A DNA stretch of 48,955 bases, taken from contig JAAZXG010000006.1 of the NCBI GenBank assembly GCA_014240255.1, forward strand, positions 1-48,955. Reading direction: 5' to 3'. The position numbers and the translations under genes are program-made. The notes beneath the pieces are model-generated. The model was not told the DNA's origin. It saw nothing but the letters and a program-made list of their open reading frames with translations, and did not search any database. Positions within the stretch are counted from its first letter, which is position 1. Each line of letters starts with the position of its first letter. Below, piece after piece: positions 19,401-28,527 of the stretch. Source of the DNA: Methanobacteriota archaeon (GTDB taxonomy: Archaea > Thermoplasmatota > Poseidoniia > MGIII > CG-Epi1).

Positions 19401-20325
19401 AGTTTCAGTAACTCATACTTATGAGTTAACTGGGGCAAAGACAGTTACAGCTACAGTGTATGATAATTCAGGTAGCAATTCAGTACAAAGTACAAACATA
19501 GAAGTAGGCGATCGCACAGTTGAAATGGGAGATAATTCGTACCTTTACAACCTTGTTTTCCTTATTGGTTTATTCTTGCTAGGAGCAGTTCTAGCTGGAA
19601 CATCCTTTAAGATGCAGCAAGGTGAAATAGCAGGAGATGAAGAAATGAACGAAAGAGACCGACAGAGATTAGAGAGTGTAGAGCGCCGCATGGAAAGTCT
19701 GTCAGAGCGTGAAGAACTATTGGAAGTCTCCGCTTATGACGCATCCCGAGCGGCAACAAAGCTGGAAGAACATATTTCAGCTTTCAACGAGATTCTGGTA
19801 AAGGCCCAGGAAATAGCAGCTACAGAAAAGCTCAAAGAGCTTGAAGCAGCTGAAGAAGCAACAAAAGAGGAAGAAGAGCAAATGCAATTGGATTTGGAAG
19901 ATCCAGATATAGAAATGGTTGCAGAACGCTTCCATACTTCCTTAGCTAAACTGGTTACAGCTCGTTCTGAGTTATCAAAGATTGAGGAGCAATTAGCTCA
20001 TATCTTGAAAATGGAACGTGATGAGCAGTTAGAAAAATTAACTGAGATGAGCGAATCTTATGAGACTACAAAACGCAAGATTGATGCTCTTCAAACATCA
20101 GCAGAAGCTAGAGATGCGGCTGCCGTTGAGAATAATATTATGAATTTACTAAGTGCAGCAGCATCAGGTGGTTCAGTCGGTGGGGCTGATTTTGGCGACT
20201 TCGGCAATGAAGATGATGAAGAATATGAAGTCGAAATCTATGAAGATGAAGATGGTTCATTCTACTATATTGACCCAGATACTGGTGAAGAAGTACCCTG
20301 TGACGAAGACGGTAACGCGCTCTGA
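16417..20325 (+). CDS. Large S-layer-like secreted protein (Ig-like/COG1470-like repeats + PKD), one TM, then cytoplasmic coiled coil with acidic tail
   Basis: Signal peptide; 'FTITNNGNSEDTFTVTV'-type repeats; 'VVDFGDGNSITLDASKLTGSTVSVTHTYELTGAKTVTATV'; TM 'YLYNLVFLIGLFLLGAVLAGTSF'; heptad-rich C-term. Confidence 0.75.
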   Translation: MLNNRVTFASAIGLAVLALFMLNGAEAASLTNYEIFDDGQTRVDADFETNFGVDFVAGDGETLNGISVYFDGTSVTFDLTCTDCVGLDPDGNYAIVGSVPIASSLVSSVGDEKIAWGIVADVEDGDDVYWPAQDAYCQPGIDFDCGDVRVNTLPALTDDAAVTGDDMPESTRTLAVTYTDADDHAGTVSATVCDVSDVCEASFSLTKQSGDETSGAVYGADFTTELGGTLTATITASDGYDSAVDDRTVSFSVDTETPWLKNADVSPTSAGEADDVTFTVTYCVFDDSTGTPTVEVTVGTASAAAMSVGASNSDCKNGVDYSLTTTVAWANSAQTVAFSASNDLQSADPVTGASVTINDAPTLVAGNAERHFNGNDFVFNVTVSDVNSDDGDTLTVYYAIDGVESAYGGGDCTADSCTVTISEASILDQGGERSITFRVADIHLAESDADTFGQTIDVTKTSSFVWAAPADGSFQPGSNDYEFTITNNGNSEDTFTVTVTSDNGWVASGSESQTVTVGKDATETFTITMDIAHVAAGLVDHWSASATADNDDTQTESHDGQTTVASVSGHAVSIGTNSGSALPSSSVSYSFVITNTGNAAEAFAYSIASANDWGLGGGAGTTASLEMGASETVTVVHTVSEDASSGDSDTITFTSGSQSTTATTTAEQNYGVSIVLSGSSDNGLVPGDQFTVTYTVTNNGNGADSFTVFFDSSWLSSSSSTSLNLGGGSSGSATATFTVPSDAASGSSSSISAYVTGGGSSSDDSGSVTKTVSAGTRSATVDTDSDSYSHNEGSSTSGIVTITNTGVTSGFAVVTMDDALSFDTSVILLGAGQSGTLSFTVHAAATGDVSFSVSDAVDGIGISHTFGVTVNTFDSALLTENTGDCGESNIACTPDTAGGWNDASNTYTNAGTFFTTMTVTDSNGMQGTHTFSTTIVNSAPAKSTAMAVGDATAGSEQTFMFSVPTDSDGTITHMVVDFGDGNSITLDASKLTGSTVSVTHTYELTGAKTVTATVYDNSGSNSVQSTNIEVGDRTVEMGDNSYLYNLVFLIGLFLLGAVLAGTSFKMQQGEIAGDEEMNERDRQRLESVERRMESLSEREELLEVSAYDASRAATKLEEHISAFNEILVKAQEIAATEKLKELEAAEEATKEEEEQMQLDLEDPDIEMVAERFHTSLAKLVTARSELSKIEEQLAHILKMERDEQLEKLTEMSESYETTKRKIDALQTSAEARDAAAVENNIMNLLSAAASGGSVGGADFGDFGNEDDEEYEVEIYEDEDGSFYYIDPDTGEEVPCDEDGNAL

Positions 20326-20370
20326 AGATAGGTATAAAATCCTTAATTCGTCAGAAGCCGGGTTTTAGTC

Positions 20371-21009
20371 TTGACTTTTGATACAGGTTGGTGGTGGAAG
20401 TTTCAAGAAGAGATATCCGTTCAGTTTGGTTTTTCAAAGGATAGAGAAGATGTCGTTTCACGTTTAATCACAGGTCTTAAACAAAATAATTCATCAATAC
20501 GAGATTCTATAGAAAAGAAAGATTTGGTTTTAGTTGGAGCTGGTTTACAGAGTAGTATAGAGATTCCAAGTAGTAATGTAATTGTAGCAGATGGGGCTTT
20601 GAGAGCTTGTTTAGAGCAAGATATACTACCTTCACTTATAGTAACTGATTTGGATGGATATATCTCTGATATTTCATGGGCTCGTAAGAAAGGATCTAAA
20701 GTAATCCTACATGCTCATGGTGATAATATTGCGCGTGTTTTTCAATATTTCGAGGACATAAATCCGAATTGTATTACTACGACATATCCTTCAGATTCTA
20801 GTAATTGTTGGGGGGGCTTTACAGATGGAGATAGAGCATTAATGATGTCTCTATCATTAAATTGTAATACAATTAGAATGATGGGCTTTGACTACTCTAT
20901 GATTGGAGATTATTCTGGAGATTACAGTCCTAGAAAATTAGAAAAATTAGCATGGGCTCAAAAGATTGTAGAAGCTTGTATAGAGCGAACTAATAAGATA
21001 ATTATCTAA
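20371..21009 (+). CDS. mptE: 6-hydroxymethylpterin diphosphokinase MptE-like protein (DUF115)
   Basis: 'VIVADGALRACLEQDILPSLIVTDLDG', 'HAHGDN', 'GGFTDGDRALMM', 'MGFDYSMIGDYSG'; TTG start. Confidence 0.8.
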   Translation: MTFDTGWWWKFQEEISVQFGFSKDREDVVSRLITGLKQNNSSIRDSIEKKDLVLVGAGLQSSIEIPSSNVIVADGALRACLEQDILPSLIVTDLDGYISDISWARKKGSKVILHAHGDNIARVFQYFEDINPNCITTTYPSDSSNCWGGFTDGDRALMMSLSLNCNTIRMMGFDYSMIGDYSGDYSPRKLEKLAWAQKIVEACIERTNKIII

Positions 21010-21722
21010 TATCCAATTATTCGAATGAATGCATCTTCTAGATTATTTACACCAGTACTATTCTGTATTTCGTTTATAGTTCCAATTGCTTTTAATCTTC
21101 CTTGATCTATAATTGCTATTCTGTCGCATAATGTTTCAGCCATTTCAATTATATGTGTAGAGAGTAAGACAGTTCTACCATTTGCAGATAAATTTTTAAT
21201 CCAATCTTTCAATAATTTAGTGTATCTTGGATCGAGTCCACTTGCAGGTTCATCTAGTAATACCATTTCCGGATCATGTATCAAAGTCATTGCAATAGCT
21301 AATTTCTGCCTCATTCCCTTTGAATAAGTACCAACTTCATGATAAATTTGTTCGCCTAATCCTAAAGATTTAGCATAATATTCAATACGTTGCTCAATCA
21401 TACCACTTGAGAGTTTTCGTAAATTCCCAATTAATTCTAATGTTTCAGCACCAGTAAGTTTATCATAAATTAGTGGATTTTCAGGTAGATATCCCATCAT
21501 AGATTTAGCTTTGAGCGGCATTCGTTGTAAGTTAATTCCACCAATTTGAATAATTCCTCTTGTTGGTTTTAAAAGACCACACATCATCTTGATTGTTGTT
21601 GATTTTCCAGCACCATTAGTTCCTAATATTCCAAAGACTTCACCATTTTTGACTTCAAATGATATGTCTTTAGCGGCAGGCTTACTGCCATAATATTTGG
21701 TTAATCCTTCAACCTTAATCAT
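21006..21722 (-). CDS. ABC transporter ATP-binding protein (ABC-2 type)
   Basis: Walker A GTNGAGKST, signature YSKGMRQK, Walker B MVLLDEPASGLDP. Confidence 0.93.
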   Translation of the reverse strand: MIKVEGLTKYYGSKPAAKDISFEVKNGEVFGILGTNGAGKSTTIKMMCGLLKPTRGIIQIGGINLQRMPLKAKSMMGYLPENPLIYDKLTGAETLELIGNLRKLSSGMIEQRIEYYAKSLGLGEQIYHEVGTYSKGMRQKLAIAMTLIHDPEMVLLDEPASGLDPRYTKLLKDWIKNLSANGRTVLLSTHIIEMAETLCDRIAIIDQGRLKAIGTINEIQNSTGVNNLEDAFIRIIGY

Positions 21723-21756
21723 TAGTCCTGAGGAGGGTGCCTTAACTTAAGACCCC

Positions 21757-22110
21757 ATGTCCATTAGTAGTTTAATGGTTGAAATAGAAGAGTTAGCTTC
21801 TATCTTACAACATTTTAAAGAAAATAGTACTAATATTTCTATTCATGTGCAACCCAATTCAACAACCTTAGGGATAACTGGTATGGATATTTGGAGAACA
21901 TGTCTTAAGATATCACTAGTTTCATCACCTACTAGTGGTAAAGCTAATCTTGAACTTCAAAAATATATATCTAGTCTCTTTGAACTTTCTATTAATGACG
22001 TGTCTATTATGTCAGGCACTAAATCTCGTAAGAAAGTTATAAATGTTAATTTACCGTTAGATATAGTATTAATAAAATTAGAAGAAATAATGAGGATTTA
22101 TGGTTCATAG
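21757..22110 (+). CDS. DUF167 (YggU-like) family protein
   Basis: 'SSPTSGKANLELQKYISSLFELSINDVSIMSGTKSRKKVINV'. Confidence 0.8.
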   Translation: MSISSLMVEIEELASILQHFKENSTNISIHVQPNSTTLGITGMDIWRTCLKISLVSSPTSGKANLELQKYISSLFELSINDVSIMSGTKSRKKVINVNLPLDIVLIKLEEIMRIYGS

Positions 22111-22513
22111 TGATCAGCAAAAACGGTTAGATAAATTTAATTATATTTTAGCATCTATCAACCTCTCAAATTCACCTATCCTGGTTGAGGGTAAGAGAGA
22201 TAAAAGAGCATTGAAAAAGTTAGGTTGTACAGGTAATATTATAGAATTAAATAATGGCCATTCTTTACTCATAACAGTTGAATCACTAGTTACATCTTAT
22301 TCTTCAAAATCATTTATAATATTAACTGATTGGGATAGAACGGGCAATATTTTAGCTGAAAAGTTAAAGAAATATGGAGAATCCTGTGATTTGAGTCCCA
22401 ATATGAAGATAAGAGACGAATTGATTTTGCTTGGGTCAAACGATATTAGCTGTATAGAAGAATTACCAACTCTGATTTATAAATTCCATCGAGAAACTAA
22501 AGCATATCGTTAA
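22100..22513 (+). CDS. Stand-alone Toprim domain protein
   Basis: 'PILVEGKRDKRALKKLG' and 'FIILTDWDRTGNILAEKL' (Toprim E and DxD). Confidence 0.82.
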   Translation: MVHSDQQKRLDKFNYILASINLSNSPILVEGKRDKRALKKLGCTGNIIELNNGHSLLITVESLVTSYSSKSFIILTDWDRTGNILAEKLKKYGESCDLSPNMKIRDELILLGSNDISCIEELPTLIYKFHRETKAYR

Positions 22514-22536
22514 TAATCCATATTTAATCTTAATTT

Positions 22537-24072
22537 ATGGCGATGTCTAAAGGCTTAAAATCCAAATCACAAATTAAGAATAGTGGTATCGATAAGTCAT
22601 TCAATAAACTTCTTGATATTAGAGCAAATAGCGGCGAGTCCGATACAAAGGGTATTTTAGATTCTGAGGTTCATCACTTTCTTTCATTGGATAAAAAACT
22701 GTCAAAGGCTATCGATGAGGCCCATTCTTATCATTCTAAAATCCGCAAGGATATGGGGGCTTCTCTTTTGATGAAGAATGAAAAGGAGTTGGTTAAGGAT
22801 CTCCAAGAAGGCCTTGTTAATTTTTATGCTCCTGCTACGGTAAATCCGTATATCGCAATTTCAGGCAAGGGCCCTTGGATAATTACTGCATATGGTGCAG
22901 TTATACATGATAATGGTGGTTATGGTATGCTAGGTACAGGGCATGGCCCAGAAGCTGTAATAGATGCAATGTCCGATAATTGGGTAATGGCTAATGTCAT
23001 GACTCCTTCATTTTCACAGCAACGTCTTGTAGAAAGATTACGTAAAGAGTTAGGACATACGAGAGGCGATTGTCCCTTTAGTCATTTTATTTGTATGAAT
23101 AGTGGCTCTGAGTCAGTTACAGTAAGTCTTCGTATAGCAGATGTAAATTCGAATAATCTTACATCACCCGGTTCACGCCATGAAGGTAAAGAGATTAAGT
23201 TACTCGCAATAGAGCAGGGATTTCATGGGCGTACTGACAGGCCAGCTCAATTATCACATTCTTGTAAAGAGGGCTATGATAAAAATTTAGCATCGTTTAG
23301 AGATCGAGACAATCTTTACTTGGTTCCTTCAAATGATGTTGAAGCCCTTAGAGCAGTTTTTGCTAAGGCTAACAGGGAAAATGTTTTTATTGAATTAATG
23401 GCAATAGAGCCAGTTCAAGGAGAAGGTAATCCGGGTCAATGTGTCACCAGAGAATTCTATGATGAGGCTCGTAAATTAACAAAAGAACATGGTTCTCTAT
23501 TATTAGTTGACTCAATTCAAGCTGGATTTAGAGGGCAGGGCTGTCTATCTATTATTGATTATGATGGTTTTCAGGATTGCGAAGTTCCAGATTTAGAAAC
23601 TTGGTCTAAGGCTATGAATGCAGGACAATATCCACTTTCAGTATTAGGTATGAATGCGCACGCTTCGGAAATCTATGTAACTGGTATTTACGGAAATACA
23701 ATGACAACAAATCCAAGAGCTTTAGAAACTGCAATAGCAGTTCTCGATAATATTACTCCCGAACTGAGACAGAATATAAGAGATAGAGGTCTTGAATTTG
23801 TGGAAAAATTAAATATTCTTTCTGAAGAATTTCCCGAATATATTACTAAAGTACAGGGAACTGGTTTATTGTGCAGTATTGAATTGAAACCAGATATTCT
23901 TCCAGTTGTTGGTTTTGATGCCGTAGAACCATGGTGTCGTAGGCGAGGTCTCGGGGTAATTCATGGTGGAAAGAATGCTCTTCGCTTTACTCCTCATTTC
24001 GAGATAACTTCAGAAGAAATAGATTTAATAATTTCAATTGTGAGAGAATCAATTATTGCCTTTACTGAATAA
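22537..24072 (+). CDS. Class III PLP-dependent aminotransferase, divergent
   Basis: 'MNSGSESVTVSLRIA', 'EPVQGEGN', 'LLLVDSIQAGFRGQG', 'WSKAMNAGQYPLSVLG'. Confidence 0.83.
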   Translation: MAMSKGLKSKSQIKNSGIDKSFNKLLDIRANSGESDTKGILDSEVHHFLSLDKKLSKAIDEAHSYHSKIRKDMGASLLMKNEKELVKDLQEGLVNFYAPATVNPYIAISGKGPWIITAYGAVIHDNGGYGMLGTGHGPEAVIDAMSDNWVMANVMTPSFSQQRLVERLRKELGHTRGDCPFSHFICMNSGSESVTVSLRIADVNSNNLTSPGSRHEGKEIKLLAIEQGFHGRTDRPAQLSHSCKEGYDKNLASFRDRDNLYLVPSNDVEALRAVFAKANRENVFIELMAIEPVQGEGNPGQCVTREFYDEARKLTKEHGSLLLVDSIQAGFRGQGCLSIIDYDGFQDCEVPDLETWSKAMNAGQYPLSVLGMNAHASEIYVTGIYGNTMTTNPRALETAIAVLDNITPELRQNIRDRGLEFVEKLNILSEEFPEYITKVQGTGLLCSIELKPDILPVVGFDAVEPWCRRRGLGVIHGGKNALRFTPHFEITSEEIDLIISIVRESIIAFTE

Positions 24073-24075
24073 GTA

Positions 24076-25599
24076 TTAGTTTAGTTTAGCTCCTAAACCT
24101 TCTTCTACCTTGTCTATAATTTCGTTAGATTTGAGTAATTCTACCATGGCATTGTGATCTCTATACAATGGCCTATCTTCATCCAGATAGTCTACATATT
24201 TCCGTATAACGCTATGAGCAATTGAGGTACCTTTACCAAGTTTTCCACCTCTTATATCTAATGCTTGAGCTGCAGCCATCATTTCAATACCTAATATTCC
24301 GAAGCAATTATCCATTATTTGTTTTGTTTTTTGACAGGTAGTCAATCCCATGGAAACAAAATCTTCTTGGTCTGCAGCAGCAGGAATCGATTGATTTGCA
24401 GCAGGATGTGATAGTATCTTTGTTTCAACAATTAGTGCATCTGCAGTGTACTGAGATAGCATCATTCCTGAATGTAAACCTGGTTTTTCAGTTAAAAATG
24501 GTGGCAATCCTACAGATAATGCTGGATTTGTTAATCGATTTAATCTCCTTTCAGATAAAACTGCAACCATACTAAGACCAGTCCCAATCATTTCCATAGG
24601 TAAAGCAACGGGACTGCCTTGGAAATTCGCACCAGTTAGTACTTCTTCTTCATTCGTTAAAAATATAGGATTATCTCCAACACCATTTAGTTCTATTTCT
24701 ATTTGTTTTCTGGCAAATTCTAAAGAATCTCTAAGAGTTCCAGCTACTTGAGGTGTTGATCTCATAGAATACGCATCTTGAACTTTCTTTTCACCACTGA
24801 ATAATATTTCTGATTCTTCTGTCAATAAATTTAAATTAGCTGCTATTTTTTGTGATCCTTTAAATCCTCTAAGAGAATGGATTCTTTTATCATATGGTTT
24901 CATATTAGCTTTCAAAGCTTCTAATGACATAGCTGCAGCAATATCGTGCATTTTCATCCATCTATCTGCGTCATGGAGTATAATTGCAGCTAAAGCAGTC
25001 AGAACATTACTTCCATTAATCAATGATAATCCATCTCTTGCATGGAGTTCTAATGGTTCTAAACCTATGTTTTTTAGCGCAGTTTTAGAATCTACTATCT
25101 CGCCATTTACAAACATTTCACCTTCCCCCATCAATGCTAATGCAATTTGGGACATTGGTGCTAAATCTCCACACGCTCCAACAGAACCTTTTTCACAAAC
25201 CACTGGTGTAATTTGATGATTTAGTGCATCTCTAAGATATTCCGTTATTTGCCTCCTTCCACCCGAATAGCCTTTGGTATGAACGTTAATACGGCCACAC
25301 ATTGCACCTCTGACAATTTCAATATCCATAGGGTCACCTATACCTGCTGCATGATTTCTTACCAAAAATTTTTGAAATTCTTGAGTCTGATTGGGTGTTA
25401 AGGTTACTTCAGAAAATTCACCAATGCCAGTAGTTATTCCGTACATGGTTTCATGAGCTTCAATCTTACTTTGGAGCATAGTTCTACAATCTTCAATTCT
25501 TTTCCAAGATTCTTTGGTAACTTCAACATTTTCCTTGTCTCGAGCAACGTTTACTAATTTATTGATGGTTAAAGAATTGCCATCTAGGGATACAGTCAT
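24076..25599 (-). CDS. hutH: Histidine/aromatic amino acid ammonia-lyase family (MIO enzyme) with ACG in place of ASG
   Basis: 'ETMYGITTGIGEFSEV', 'FLVRNHAAGIGDPM', 'EKGSVGACGDLAPMSQIALALMGEG', 'INGSNVLTAL', 'VGDNPIF'. Confidence 0.85.
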   Translation of the reverse strand: MTVSLDGNSLTINKLVNVARDKENVEVTKESWKRIEDCRTMLQSKIEAHETMYGITTGIGEFSEVTLTPNQTQEFQKFLVRNHAAGIGDPMDIEIVRGAMCGRINVHTKGYSGGRRQITEYLRDALNHQITPVVCEKGSVGACGDLAPMSQIALALMGEGEMFVNGEIVDSKTALKNIGLEPLELHARDGLSLINGSNVLTALAAIILHDADRWMKMHDIAAAMSLEALKANMKPYDKRIHSLRGFKGSQKIAANLNLLTEESEILFSGEKKVQDAYSMRSTPQVAGTLRDSLEFARKQIEIELNGVGDNPIFLTNEEEVLTGANFQGSPVALPMEMIGTGLSMVAVLSERRLNRLTNPALSVGLPPFLTEKPGLHSGMMLSQYTADALIVETKILSHPAANQSIPAAADQEDFVSMGLTTCQKTKQIMDNCFGILGIEMMAAAQALDIRGGKLGKGTSIAHSVIRKYVDYLDEDRPLYRDHNAMVELLKSNEIIDKVEEGLGAKLN

Positions 25600-25673
25600 T
25601 ATGTGTTAATAATTAGGTATTAAATAAACTTCTTAGACTTCGAACTCTTTTTATTGGCGTTTCATAGGGCTTT

Positions 25674-26798
25674 GTGTCTATTTCAATTGACAAGCAAATA
25701 ATGGGGCTCAAAAAAGATGCATTATCTTATTCAAAATTAGGGGATTTTTCTAAAGCACAGAAGACAATTAAGAAGGCTTTGGAATTAAAGCCTAATAGTA
25801 AAAACCTAGTTCATGAATTGGCTAAAATTAATTTAAAATCTAAAAATTATGAATTATCACTGGAACTTTTATTAGGATTAGAAGATAAAGTAGATAAAAA
25901 AAGTATTTTGTATAAGGATATAGGTTTAGCTCATTTTGGCCTTGGTCAATTAGAAAAAGCCATTTATTTTTCGGATAGATCATTGGAAGAAAGTCGAGGA
26001 TATATTGAAGCCTTAATACTCAAGGGCAAATCTCTCCGTGAGTTAGAAAGCTATGAAGAAGCCATCATTGTTTTTGATAAGGTTTTGTCGAAAGATGCCG
26101 ACCATAGAGATGCATTATATCAGAAGGGTAAAATCAATCATAATTTAGGTAAATATCGTGATTCTCTTGATCTTTTTGACAAAGTATTAGCTCTAAGTCC
26201 TAGAGACGCTGAAGCACTTGAGGCCAAAGGCCTTTCACATGACGAATTAAACGAATATAAAGAAGCCTCAGAAGCCATTATTAAGAGTCAGACAGTTGAA
26301 AATGAAATTATTTACAATGATAGAGGAGTAGCTCTGACACGTTTAGGATATAATCATAAGGCAATAGATAGTTATCGTAGAGCTCTTTCTTATAATCCTA
26401 AATATGCCATTTGTTGGTTTAATCTTGGTAAGGCTCTGTTTCGTGTAGGTGATCTCAAAGAAGCCTTAAAATCTTTCAAGCAATCTACTGAATTAAATCC
26501 CAAAAACCGTAGTGCTTGGAATAATAGAGGGGTAACTCTCCGTCAGCTTAATAGATTAGAAGAATCTTTAGATTGCTACGATAGAGCTATTTCACTTAAA
26601 AAAAGTTATTCTTGGGCGTGGCACAATAAAGGATATGTTTTAGAATTATTAGACCGCCCCCGAGAATCATTAGAATGTTACCAAGCGGCTTTGAAGCATA
26701 AGCCAAGTTCAAATGAACATGGTGGTGAAGAATGGGAGAGGCTCAAGAAAGATACAAATACTGCCATCAAAAGAATTAATAAAATATTAGGTGAATAG
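25674..26798 (+). CDS. TPR-repeat protein
   Basis: Tandem TPRs e.g. 'AICWFNLGKALFRVGDLKEALKSFKQSTELNPKNRSAWNNRGV'; GTG start. Confidence 0.88.
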   Translation: MSISIDKQIMGLKKDALSYSKLGDFSKAQKTIKKALELKPNSKNLVHELAKINLKSKNYELSLELLLGLEDKVDKKSILYKDIGLAHFGLGQLEKAIYFSDRSLEESRGYIEALILKGKSLRELESYEEAIIVFDKVLSKDADHRDALYQKGKINHNLGKYRDSLDLFDKVLALSPRDAEALEAKGLSHDELNEYKEASEAIIKSQTVENEIIYNDRGVALTRLGYNHKAIDSYRRALSYNPKYAICWFNLGKALFRVGDLKEALKSFKQSTELNPKNRSAWNNRGVTLRQLNRLEESLDCYDRAISLKKSYSWAWHNKGYVLELLDRPRESLECYQAALKHKPSSNEHGGEEWERLKKDTNTAIKRINKILGE

Positions 26799-28527
26799 CT
26801 TGGATCTTATTGAAATTATAGAATCTGGCGAACAGTTTTTAGAAAATGGAGATACTAGTCGGGCTCATAATAAATTTTTAGAGGCATTAAAGTTAGTCCC
26901 AAATGATCCACAAATGCATAATCGTCTTGGCATGTTTGAAATGGCTCAAGGCAATCCCGAAAAAGCTAAACTATATTATCAAGAAGCATGTAAATTAGCT
27001 CCAGAGGTCTCACGTTATCATATGAGATTAGGAGATTCTTTACAGCGTTTAAGTAGATATGAAGACGCAATACAATCATATTCTAGATCACTTGAATTGG
27101 AGCCTAAGAATGCGCCAGCTTGGAACAATAGAGGTTTTGCAAATTTCAATATCGATAGATGGAATGAGGCACTTCGTTGTTATGATGAATCTATGCGTTC
27201 AGATCCTACTTATGCCGTTGCATGGTACAATTATGGATATACTCTTCAATTATCAGGGCGTTTAAATGAGTCTAAAGATTTTTATCAAAAGGCAGTTGAT
27301 TTAGACCCAACAGATAAGATTGCTTGGAATAATTTGGCAAATGTTCATTATAATCAAGGTCAGTATGAAAGAAGTATTGAAATATATAAGAAATCATTAG
27401 AGTTAGATATGGGGTATGTCATTGCAGTTAATAATATTGGGAATGCACTAGACCATCTTCATAGATATGAAGAGTCTATACCTTATCATGAAAAGGCCAT
27501 TGAATTAGATTCAACATTTCATTATGCTTGGATGGCTAAAGGCCGTGCCTTAACTAAATTAAATAGACCTGAAGAAGGCTTGGAATTTATAGAAACATCT
27601 ATTGAATTGGATTCAGATGATCCTGATTATTATGAAGCCTTAGGACGTTGTTATATTGAGCTTGGTCTTTTAGATAAGGCCAGAATAATTTTGAATCAAG
27701 GATTGGCAATTGATGGGCAGCATGTTCCTTGTTGGATTGCATTGGGTGATGTAAATGCTAATCTTGGAAATAATATACAATCATTACAATGTTACGATGA
27801 GGCAGTCCGTGCACAAGATGTCCTTTCAAGAAATCGAATGAGAGATTTAGATTGGATTGAAAAAGGTCGGATTTTACATGAAGCTGGAGTAGTCCATGAA
27901 GGATTAAGGCAATATAATAATGCAATAAATGTGGCTTCAGCAACAAGTAGACCCTACTTTAGAATGGCCGAAGTGTTGCTCCGTGATGATAGTTATGATA
28001 GGGCTCAAGAAGTGGTAAAGAAAGGATTAGAGGTAGACCCAGATTCAATTACAGGTCAGAAATTACTCATTCAATCATTAAGCCCTTTAGAAGTTAATAC
28101 AAATATAGATGATTTAGTTTCTAAGTCACAGGGATTACAAAATCTTAAAAGTGCCTTAGGTTCTAAATTAGTCGAAATCAATCCTTCTAAAGCATTAGAA
28201 CTTTTGGATAAAACTATTTTTAAAGATATTATGAATCGGGTCGTATGTTTTAAAAATCTGAATGATAATGACGAAGCTTTAAATCTATTAAAACATGCAA
28301 TTACTCTTGAGCCTAATAATGTAAATTCGTGGGTGGCGGCAGGTTGGTCTGCCTATGATTTAGAAAAATATATAGAAGCAGATACTTTTTTCGAGTCTGC
28401 ATTAGGGTGCGATATATCTTGCCCTGATGCTTTGTTTGGTAAAGCTTCAGTTATGAAAGTATTAGGAAAAGATTATTCATATTACCAAGAAGCATTGAAT
28501 TCAATTGATCCTGAATTAGTTATTTAG
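26791..28527 (+). CDS. TPR-repeat protein, long array
   Basis: More than ten TPR units; overlaps upstream TPR gene by 8 nt. Confidence 0.88.
   Translation: MNSLDLIEIIESGEQFLENGDTSRAHNKFLEALKLVPNDPQMHNRLGMFEMAQGNPEKAKLYYQEACKLAPEVSRYHMRLGDSLQRLSRYEDAIQSYSRSLELEPKNAPAWNNRGFANFNIDRWNEALRCYDESMRSDPTYAVAWYNYGYTLQLSGRLNESKDFYQKAVDLDPTDKIAWNNLANVHYNQGQYERSIEIYKKSLELDMGYVIAVNNIGNALDHLHRYEESIPYHEKAIELDSTFHYAWMAKGRALTKLNRPEEGLEFIETSIELDSDDPDYYEALGRCYIELGLLDKARIILNQGLAIDGQHVPCWIALGDVNANLGNNIQSLQCYDEAVRAQDVLSRNRMRDLDWIEKGRILHEAGVVHEGLRQYNNAINVASATSRPYFRMAEVLLRDDSYDRAQEVVKKGLEVDPDSITGQKLLIQSLSPLEVNTNIDDLVSKSQGLQNLKSALGSKLVEINPSKALELLDKTIFKDIMNRVVCFKNLNDNDEALNLLKHAITLEPNNVNSWVAAGWSAYDLEKYIEADTFFESALGCDISCPDALFGKASVMKVLGKDYSYYQEALNSIDPELVI

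Noticed and set aside
20811-20817. G7 homopolymer as possible frameshift in mptE
   Set aside because: Frame is continuous through it and yields the conserved CWGGFTDGDRA motif.
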